A stretch of DNA of 64,000 bases from the NCBI RefSeq assembly GCF_002234675.1, contig NC_019859.2, positions 35,664,960 through 35,728,959 on the forward strand. Direction: 5' to 3'. A model generated the notes under the pieces. It did no database searches. It saw nothing but the letters and a program-made list of their open reading frames with translations, and was not told where the DNA came from. Positions 56,701 to 64,000 of this stretch are shown in pieces. The position numbers and the translations under genes were made by a program. Every line of letters starts with the position of its first letter. Positions within the stretch are counted from its first letter, which is position 1. This stretch comes from Oryzias latipes. Taxonomy: Eukaryota; Chordata; Actinopteri; Beloniformes; Adrianichthyidae.

Positions 56701-59700
56701 CTTAGACTGCTGAGAGGTAGATGAGACGTAAAATGGCCGCCAAGGAGTCAGTCAGGCTCGTCAGGTTTATACCTCACTTGCTGCGTTTCTATCACACTAA
56801 TGCACAAAACTTTATTGAAATTCTAGAAATGTCAAAAACACAATCTCACAGTTTCACAGTTTCCATTAAATCCTAATTATGTGAACAAACACAAACCAAA
56901 TCACACGATAAGTCATTCAGAAAAACGGCGACGGATGTGACCAACACTTTGATTGACAGCAGATACATTCACATTTCTGCCAAGGCCCAGCGCTCTTCAT
57001 CATCTATCAAAGGAGACGTCGGCGTCTTCTTCAGGGCGTGGAGCGGCGAGCTCCTTACACGTGGGAGGGGCTACAGATGATGACATAATGGGAAATGGTG
57101 GTTTTCCAGAGGAGCTGTGGATCCAACAATTCCTCATGACACGCTCAGCTTCTGATGATCTGTGTGACGCTGTGGGACCACTGGTGGCGCCCGCCGTGCA
57201 GCGCCCAAGGCCGCCAGTTCCTACCAAGAAGGGCATCGCCATCTGGTTGTTGGTCACATGACTGATTTTGTAGAAGCCTTAGCCCTTGTGCTGTCCTATG
57301 GGGTCCAGATGACCCCACCCTTACATTGACGTGTTCTCCCTACCATGACAAAGGTGGATAAAGGTGGAAAGATTCCCCTAAGGCATTTGTTTTTGCAAAC
57401 ATAACTACAATATCACTAAAATACATTAAGGATTTGGTTGTATCCCACACAGTCAGAATATGGAAACAGGTTGTGCGTCATTTTGGCCTGCAGACAAATC
57501 CATTGTCAGGCCCTATTGTTAAAAACCATTTGTTTTCTCCATCAATGAAAAATGATCATTTTGCTGACTGGTATGATCGTGGACAACGTGTCTTCAAAGA
57601 TCTCTATATTGATGGTTTGTTTCCATCACTTGAACTGTTGAAAGACAAATATAACTTGCCTAACACTCACTTTTTTAAATTTTTGCAAGTATGAGACTTT
57701 GTTAGACACAACTCTCCAAATTACCCACAACTCCCAGAGGAATCTGTTACCGATTCATTATTTTTGAAAGACCCTGAGATTAGAGGCGGAATCTCACATT
57801 TGTACAACAAACTGAGCCACCTCAATGGCCACAGCACTTTGCAGCACTTGAGGGAGGCCTGGCAGGAAGAGCTCGGAATAAATATTTCAGAAGAGCAATG
57901 GGATCTAGCTTTAGGCTCCACACACACAACCTCAATCTGTGCCAGGCATGGTTTGATTCAGTTTAAGATAATACACAGGCTCCACTGGACTAGGCTCAGG
58001 CTGAGTAAAATATTCCCTGACGTTGACCCTCTGTGTATACGCTGTAGACAGGCTCCAGCATCTTTGTCACACATGTTTTGGGGTTGCTCTAAGCTGTCAA
58101 ACCTTTGGTCTGATGTTTCTCTGACACTGTCAAAAATTTTAAACCAGACAGTCAAGTTGGACCCCCTCATCGGTATTCTGGGAATCACTGACCCCCAAAC
58201 TTTTAAAAAGAAATCTGAGTGTAGGTTAATTCAGTTCACATGCTTACTTGCACGCCGAATAATACTTTTAAACTAATAATACTTTTGTCTCTAATCCACA
58301 CACATCCAGTGGATTAGAGACATTTTATTTTTTCTAAATTTAGAAAAAATTAGGTACACCCTGCAAGGACGGGAAGAGAAATTTTTCAATGTTTGGTCCA
58401 CCTTTATTAATGACTTTGTAAAAAAAAAAGTTAAATTTTTTTTATTTTTATTTTATTTATTTTTTCTTTCCACAAACTGTTCTTGCAAGCTGTTGGTGTT
58501 GTTTATTTGTAAAATATGTAAAAAACTCAATAAAGAGAACTAAAAAAAAAAAAAGAAGGTGGAAAGATTTCATGTAATCCATGGACACCAGTGAAGATCA
58601 CAAATCATTGAAGAAAAAAGGTTCAGAGCACTGTCTAGTGGGTCCAGATGACCCAACTCCCAACGTTAAAGTGCCAAGGAGGCACATTAACATTGAGAGT
58701 GGGGTCATCTGGACCCCACAAGTCAGCACAAGGGTAAATGCCAGAGATGACCATTTTGCATTCATTTTCTTAACCCTTGTGCTATCCTAGATGAACCCCC
58801 CCCCTCCATTGACGTGTTCTCCCTACCATGACAAAGGTGGATAAAGGTGGAAAGATTTCATGTAATCCATGGACACCAGTGAAGATCACAAATCATTGAA
58901 AAAAAAAGTTTCAGAGCACTGTCTAGTGGGTCTAGATGACCCACTTACCAATGTTAACGTGCCTAGGATAGCACAAGGGTTAAGTGTGTGTTTACAGCCA
59001 GTAGGGGGGGCTAGCGGGTTTTTGTCACACTGCAGACTGATGTCAGGCTCAATGTTGGACTGAAGTCCAACCAACAGTTTTTGACCTCGCTAAGTTCTTC
59101 TTGTCACTTTGGATATTTTCTTTATAATTTGGTTATTTACTTAAGTCGACTTTGGATTACTGTTCATTTTTCAATGTGAAGAAAAGGAAATAAAGATTTT
59201 TCTCTTTTACTTTTGGAATGAAGGATTTTTGCAGATGGTTGGATTCATAAGAGGAGCTGCAGGAGCGTCAAAGCTGAGGACTTAACACTGGAACCATACA
59301 CATTTAACTCATAAGAAGTGTTTCTGTTGCAGTTTTGCGAAATATGTCCATTTCGATACGCCTCTAAAACCACCTCCTCCAAGCACAAAAACCTTTTTTC
59401 AGTGAGGATTTTTTTGACACGCAGCTAATTAGTGAAACTGCTATGAACTGTAGCATATCAGAACCTGAACGGTTTTCTTCCAAAACGTTCATTAATTTCT
59501 GATAATGCACACCTCTTGTTGTGGAAAACACTACTCTACTGTCGCCAATTAAAGACAAGCAGGATTAATAAATTAATTTAATTAATTTATTACAGCTCAT
59601 GATTAAATAAACACTCAAGAATATGAATCACATGACAGCACTAATTCTAAGAATGTTCCCTTTGGATTCTCTGGATGTGGAAAAACAACAGCGGTGAACT

Positions 59701-60805
59701 TTAGGAAACTAACATGTGAATGGATTTGACATTCATTCTAGTTTACTTGTTGGTTTGGACACAGATTTCATTAACTTGATGATCTGGAAGAAATCCAAGA
59801 ATCTGGAAAACTTCACTGTTCAGTAGCCTACAGGGGCGGAGCTAGAACCTTATATATGGAAGGGGGCAGAAGAATTTGGAAGCGTGGCAAAACAGCAGCA
59901 GGGAAGGCCTTTACAAATTCTTTCATTTCTAAATGTTCCTTTTGTTATTTTTGTGATGCTCCGGGAAGCTTCTCTTGATGATTTTTTTAAAACTTTGTCA
60001 GTAAAGCTGCCCCTCCATGCCCCCCTGTAGCCCCGCCCCTGTTACCCAGGTTATTTATCTCTGAGTCACGCTGGTTGAAGTTTTGGCTAAAGGTGATCTG
60101 GATCCTTTTTAGGTCGGTCAATCGGATCCGATCGGAACGTTTAAATTTAACCAAAATGGGATCGCATCATCCACTACAAACCATGATATGAAGTGAATTG
60201 TTGTTAAACTGAATTGTTAAATAATATAAATGTAAAGCACAAAGCTCTCAAACTTAAGAACGTGAAAAAAAGTTCACTATTCTGTAAAACGTTTCAGCTA
60301 AATTTAATTTTAAATGAAAAACCAAAAGGAGAAGCCTCTCTGTTATTTAACGGCTGCTGGTTCCTGTCGTTGCAGAAACCACCGTGGTCATCCTCGTCTC
60401 TGCAAGTCTGGCGTTGGTTGTGTGTGCCGTGATTCCTCTTATATTCTACAAACACTGGCAGACTAATGCCGGTACGGAGACAAACTTCTAACACCAAACT
60501 GTGACAAAAAACCTCAGCTGAAAGCTTTCTGGTGTTTGTTTCAGATCACAGCAGATTGACAGGAAACACTGATGAGGTGAGTGTCTCCTGAATGTCTGAC
60601 TCTCAGTTTTCTTTTTCTGTAGAAGGGAATTTTAATGATAATAAATACCTTACAGGGTTCTCACTGTGAAGACACTGCAGAGGATTCCATACCTGCTACT
60701 GTGGGGCTGCAGTCTATACAGGAGGGTCCTCCTGAGTCCAGGGGGGAGGACAGCCACCAGTACGCCACTGTCTATGAGGGACTGGATCCTAAAGCCCTGG
60801 ACTGA
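53705..60805 (+). CDS. Unrecognised small type I membrane protein with tyrosine motif tail
   Basis: Five exons: 53705-53744, 55736-55897, 60376-60471, 60545-60576, 60656-60805; all junctions are GT/AG and the product is 159 residues. In order: signal peptide (MKFVVVVTMLCFSAFTVSA), an extracellular stalk of about 50 residues rich in Pro, Thr, Ser and Glu with N-glycosylation sites (NNAT, NLT), one membrane segment (VVILVSASLALVVCAVIPLIF), and a cytoplasmic tail of about 70 acidic residues ending SHQYATVYEGLDPKALD. The tail has two tyrosines in YxxV and YxxL spacing, like immunoreceptor inhibitory or sorting motifs, though the residue at -2 (His) is not canonical. Exon phases are all 1-1 up to the tail, the layout of Ig-family receptors, but no Ig exon was seen. 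Function is not known; an immune or adhesion role is only a guess. Confidence 0.65.
53745..55735. other. Intron 1 of the membrane-protein gene, with GTGCAC-rich repeat at 55205-55500
   Basis: Mostly AT-rich sequence. The block at 55205-55500 matches 32270-32345 plus 33105-33240 in tecr intron 6. I looked for an Ig-type exon (Cys...Trp...Tyr-x-Cys between phase-1 splice sites) and saw none. Confidence 0.4.
55975..56290 (-). repeat. Element F, first half of a split copy
   Basis: Inverted match to 18985-19270, starting ‘ggggtgtaacgattgatcg’ and ending ‘gtgaccatccagtgt’. The second half resumes at 59638. Confidence 0.65.
56395..56745 (+). mobile_element. 3' end of an RTE/Rex-like LINE
   Basis: The frame at 56395-56721 encodes the familiar LINE C-terminus HIQRSQWRWLLYSRRLSGE followed by VFRACPTGGRPQGRPRTRRR and LAWKRLGVPPKELEEVAGE. 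Only the last 110 or so residues are present, so the copy is strongly 5'-truncated. Confidence 0.75.
56790..57262 (+). mobile_element. PIF/Harbinger-derived element, copy 3
   Basis: Opposite in orientation to copies 1 and 2. The frame 56953-57261 is open for 102 codons and includes [19 protein letters not shown], like copy 2. The left end ‘ctgcgtttctatcacactaa’ is the counterpart of the ‘gtgacggaaacgcagc’ end of copy 1. Confidence 0.7.
57279..58735 (+). mobile_element. piggyBac-type MITE interrupted by an L1-like insertion
   Basis: Left part 57279-57374 and right part 58556-58735 together match the MITE at 58770-58983. Ends are slightly decayed (TTAGCCCTTGTG... and ...GCACAAGGGTAAA). The L1-like element at 57375-58555 sits inside. 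Confidence 0.75.
57375..58555 (+). mobile_element. 5'-truncated L1/Tx1-like LINE with 14-bp target duplication
   Basis: It is flanked by a perfect 14-base direct repeat AAGGTGGAAAGATT (57361-57374 and 58556-58569). The frame from about 57434 to 58276 encodes the ORF2 C-terminus with a CX2CX8HX4C zinc knuckle (CIRC...H...C). One in-frame TGA at 57692-57694 is the only break in that stretch. The 3' end has AATAAA (58529-58534) and a 13-base A-run. Few changes and the perfect duplication point to a recent insertion. Confidence 0.9.
58770..58983. mobile_element. Complete 214-bp piggyBac-type MITE
   Basis: Positions 58770-58790 and 58963-58983 are perfect 21-base inverted repeats. The outermost four bases on each side are TTAA, followed by CCC and preceded by GGG, which is the TTAA target and terminal signature of the piggyBac superfamily. 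A short C-run at 58796-58803 is internal. Partial copies are at 26225-26400 and 57279-58735. Confidence 0.85.
59638..60115 (-). repeat. Element F, second half of the split copy
   Basis: 59638-59828 is the inverse of 18795-18990. After unrelated sequence, 60093-60115 holds one degenerate unit of the 25-bp minisatellite (‘gatctggatcctttttagg’), as at the end of the glrb-intron copy. Confidence 0.6.
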
Positions 60806-61625
60806 GCCGGAACTTTGTGTCTTCATAGTTCAATGAAGGACCGCTGTTCTAAGATCAGCCTGTGTGATCAATAATCAGCAGGAAGCTGAGGAAGTCTGGA
60901 GAGAAAGTAGACTTACTGGATCTGTGTGTGTGTGTGTGTTATTCTTGATTTGTATCTCATACAATACGTTTTGTGTGTAACTGTGTGTACTTGCATTGTG
61001 TCTTCACCTGTACACTGGAATATCAAAAACTTGAAAAACAATACAGAGCTCTGGACCCCTGCAGTCACGGCGGGTGACGGCCGGCAGAGCCAGGTCCTTC
61101 TCTACACCCAAAGGGCGGAGAGGCCCCGCCTGCTACGTCATGGGGAGTCCTGATTGGTCAGATGCCTCTGTCCCACCGGTGCCAGACCAGAGCTCCCACT
61201 GGGGCGGCACCTGCGGGCAGAGGTCGTGGCTCGCCCCTGGGGCCGGCTCTATCTCGGCTGCTCTGTCTTTTTGTGGGGTGGGTTGGATTTTTTTCTTTTT
61301 TGGGGGGGGGGGACAGCCCTGCCTGCAAATTGGGAGACTTTGGGCCCACTGCTTGGGGGGCTAGGGGCAGGGGGCAGTCAGGAAACTGTCCCCAAACTGT
61401 TCAAGCAACAACTTATGAGGGTAATTGGGGGGTTGCCACACACCCTTTAGCCCCTTCCCTCTCGGCCTCCCAGCAAGCAGGAGGTGGACTTCTGGGTGGC
61501 TGCCTGGAGTGTGGGGACATGCGCAGAGTCCCCACGGGGACAAACTACGTAGAGTGGAGATCTCGAGCTCTACCCATTTCACGTTTCCTTTTGTAACCTA
61601 AAGTTCTTTTCCCTCATAAGTGTGT
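60806..61625. other. 3' flank of the membrane-protein gene and GC-rich repeat-like block
   Basis: A short (TG)n tract is at 60924-60940. From about 61070 to 61600 composition jumps to GC-rich, with a G-run at 61301-61311. The long frames there (for example 61162-61596) overlap in several phases and look like a by-product of high GC. It is probably a transposon fragment, but I could not name it. Confidence 0.4.
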
Positions 61626-62796
61626 TGTCAGGTAGGGAGGGCTGGGGAGCATGAAGGACCCAAAATGCAGAGACGGAAGGCACACGGTTCCAGGGCAAGG
61701 GGTTTATTCACAAATAAAAAGCGCTGCAGAGCAGGAACACAAAACTAAACTTACTGTGGGCTTAGCATGAACACATGGGAAGGGAGTCAGGGAAGAAATG
61801 TTAATGGACCAGCACAAGAAGAAGGCAGAGACAAGACTTGAATACAAACAGCACTGACAAGACACAGGTGAACAAGATCAGGAAAGATTGAGGTTCCAAA
61901 AGTCAACCAAGCAGAAGGGGGCCTGTGAGACTAACTTTGAAAGGCAACAGAGTACAGGGAGGCTGGGCTGGGCACACCAGTGAGGCCAAGAAAATGAGTC
62001 CAGAGGACGGCCGTGTTGTCTGGTGTGGCCGGTCCGGAGGACGGCCGCGCGATCCGGCGTGGCAGACGAGGCGGGTCTGGCATAAAGTATGGGGCAAGCG
62101 TGGCTAAGTCTGGGTTCTGCCAGCAGTCGGCTGGCGGGTCAGGCATGGAGTCCGCCAGCGGGTCAGGCATGGAGTCATGGTCGGGCATGGAGTCCACTGA
62201 AGGAGCAGGCATGGAGCCCAGGATTGGCACAGTATAGTCAGGGTCGTGCTATGATGCATCGGGGACCCTCCTGGGAGCTGGGACGGGATGGGGTGCGTCC
62301 GGCACCCTCCTGGGAGCAAGGACAGTTCGGGGTGCATCCAGGACCACCACTGGAAAATGGTTGTGGTGAATCCGGAACCACCACCTGAACAGGAACGGGC
62401 TGGGGTGCATCCAGGACCACCACTGAAACAGGCTGTGGTGCGTCCGTTACCACCACCGGAACAGGAAAGGGATGGCGGCGGCGACGACGACGACGACCTC
62501 CCCCTCATGGCAAGATGGCTCCACCAAGATGGCCCTCCATAGCAGAAGTGCAAAACTGGAGCATGTCAAACTCCCAGTATGACCTGGTCCAGGAAGAAAT
62601 ATGTCTGGTCCATTCTGTCAGGTAGGGAGGGCTGGGGAGCATGAAGGACCCAAAATGCAGAGACGGGAGGCACACGGTTCCAGGGCAAGGGGTTTATTCA
62701 CAAACAAAAGGCGCTGCTAAGCAGGGAAACAAAATTAAACTCACTGTGGGCTTAGCATGAACACATGGCATGAAGACGGTCAGGGAAGAGATGTTA
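61626..62796 (-). mobile_element. Non-autonomous LTR element with two related LTRs
   Basis: LTR-like blocks at 61626-61935 and 62617-62796 share the same start (TGTCAGGTAGGGAGGGCTGG) and run in the same direction. They are homologous to the solo LTR at 7943-8362 read on the minus strand, including the AATAAA equivalent (‘gtttattcaca’). Between them (61936-62616) lies GC-rich sequence with tandem repeats and no pol gene. The right LTR stops abruptly at about 62796 where the LINE begins. Confidence 0.7.
62110..62470. repeat. Internal minisatellites of the LTR element
   Basis: Two tandem arrays: ‘gcatggagtccgccagcggg’-type units at about 62113-62225 and ‘ggtgcatccaggaccaccac’-type units at about 62290-62460, four or more imperfect copies each. 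Read on the minus strand the first would give SMPDPLADSMPDPPAD-like repeats. The reading frames they open are probably not functional on their own. Confidence 0.6.
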
Positions 62797-62841
62797 TGAT
62801 GTGATGCTCTTGGGATTGGTTTCTTAGTTTTGACTGGCAAG

Positions 62842-64000
62842 ATGGCGCCTGTGTTTGGCTTAGCCGCTGCCGGCAGGACACTCTCACAGAAATTTACAGT
62901 TCTGTTTCTTTCTGTGCTTATTATTTTGTTTTTTGCAAACGACGTTTTAGCTGCTTTTGTTTACGACCGCCTTACACTGCTGTCTATTGGACTTTCGCTG
63001 ATCGGCAAAGATACCTCTTCTTCCTGCGCCGGCGTTCTTCGTTCCCTGCATCTGGCGCCTCCAGCCGGTGTCCTGACTGAGGGCCTACCGGTGCCACGCG
63101 GATCTCGGTGGAGGAGGAGAGGGAAAAGAGCTGGCGTCCAGGTAAAGATCAGGCTGCGATGGAAGCGAGGAGTGTCTTGTAGACGGCGACGAGCGTTCCT
63201 GGTCAGCTGTCATCTGTCGACTTCCACCGACCCAGATGCTTTTCCCGAGTCCCTGCTTGGACACGCAGGGTCTGGATTTCTGAGGCCGTGCTACCTGAGG
63301 ACCGTTCATCCAAGCTCTTCTTCGACATGGTCGCCTCTCCCTGTGGTTTCCGGATTCTCGGACTGCCTGGGTTCTAACCCTCAGCTCCTGTGGCCCCTGA
63401 CGCGGGTCGCTGACAACTTGCGCCGGGCTCCCTCCCCTCTGAGCATGGCGCTCCTCAACGCCCGATCCGTGGCTAACAAATCGTTTCTGCTAAACGATCT
63501 TATCGACTCCAGGAACATGGATCTTATGTTTCTGACTGAAACTTGGCAGCGGAATTCCGACCATTCGTCCTTCATTGAACTCTGCCCGGCCGGTTACTCC
63601 TTCATCGGACGGCCTCGGCCATCGGGTCGTGGAGGGGGAGTCGCCGCGGTCTTTCGGAATCGCCTCCTATGCCGCTCGGTGAGCGCTGTTCAATTTTCTT
63701 CATTCGAGCTCCAGGTGATCAAAGTCGGGAATAAGTACCCTCTTCACTGTGCCGTTGTCTACCGTCCACCTGGATCAAATGGTGTGTTTTTACAGGAGTT
63801 CAGCGACTTTCTTTCTTCCACTATGAAGCTGTCTAACCTGATCATAGTTGGTGATTTTAACATGCATATTAATGATGACTCTGATCTATTTGCCAGTGGT
63901 TTTATCAGCCTAATGGACTCTTTTAACTTTACTCAGCATGTGTCTGGGCCCACACATGTTAAAGGTGGCACACTCGATCTTGTTTTTAGCTTGGGTGTGC
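62842..64000 (+). mobile_element. 5' part of an L2/CR1-like LINE with an uninterrupted reading frame
   Basis: From the ATG at 62842 (context AAGATGGCG) the frame stays open for 386 codons to the end of the window. Residues 1 to about 195 are a basic, variable leader with a hydrophobic stretch (FTVLFLSVLIILFFA) and an Arg-rich segment. From Met202 an apurinic-type endonuclease domain is clear: NARS (Asn206), LTETW (Glu233), GGGVAAVFR, VYRPPG and VGDFN (Asp338, Asn340), in the right order and spacing. The reverse transcriptase should follow beyond 64000. The absence of any break makes this the youngest-looking LINE in the window. Confidence 0.85.

Noticed and set aside
61162-61596. 144-codon frame and overlapping long frames
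   Set aside because: Open in many phases because of high GC; no start context, motif or splice signals. Treated as repeat-like DNA.
62104-62553. 149-codon Gly/Ser/Pro-rich frame
   Set aside because: Produced by GC-rich minisatellites inside the LTR element; several phases are open at once.

Overview
The window is vertebrate nuclear DNA, most likely from a teleost fish. Genes are split into many short exons with GT/AG boundaries. Introns are filled with transposons typical of fish genomes: L2-like, L1/Tx1-like and RTE-like LINEs, Tc1/mariner, PIF/Harbinger, piggyBac-type and hAT-type elements, and LTR remnants. There is no bacterial-type operon, no CRISPR array and no complete tRNA or rRNA gene. 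The species cannot be named from the sequence alone.

Five protein-coding genes can be supported. From left to right they are: a lone terminal exon of an unrecognised gene (833-964, +); glrb, the glycine receptor beta subunit (14443-24470, +, ten coding exons, 498 residues); ndufb7, a mitochondrial complex I subunit (26873-28778, +, three exons, 122 residues); tecr, trans-2-enoyl-CoA reductase (30127-44144, -, twelve exons, 308 residues, plus an alternative first exon giving 347 residues); dnajb1, a heat-shock Hsp40 (49369-52381, +, three exons, 345 residues); and an unrecognised small type I membrane protein with a tyrosine-containing tail (53705-60805, +, five exons, 159 residues). A sixth, speculative unit is a TATA-driven spliced transcript (41433-43675, +) with a 48-codon open reading frame.

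The block ndufb7 / tecr / dnajb1 has tecr and ndufb7 tail-to-tail and tecr and dnajb1 head-to-head. This is the same order and relative orientation as on human 19p13. These are housekeeping and stress genes that share no pathway: very-long-chain fatty-acid elongation in the ER, respiratory complex I, and cytosolic protein folding. glrb, a synaptic chloride-channel subunit, is not their neighbour in human.

Repeats fill the rest. From 4.5 to 10.1 kb there is a fish repeat that starts and ends with GGGCCC, with an L2 LINE, a solo LTR and a decayed hAT transposase between its two ends. glrb introns carry a 25-bp minisatellite, a Harbinger fragment and an LTR fragment. tecr introns carry several MITEs. 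The region 42.8-48.9 kb has a cluster of one MITE family plus a Tc1 relic. Intron 2 of the membrane-protein gene holds a stack of nested insertions. The right edge (61.6-64 kb) is an LTR element cut by a LINE whose reading frame is still open at the end of the window.

The most interesting observations are: (1) in tecr, the codons of the long first exon double as the 3' splice site used by the short isoform; (2) the 159-residue membrane protein has the all-phase-1 exon layout of an Ig-type receptor but no visible Ig exon; (3) the TATA-driven divergent transcript with a 24-base microexon; (4) a leucine at the 6' pore position of glrb; (5) datable nested transposon insertions with clear target-site duplications.
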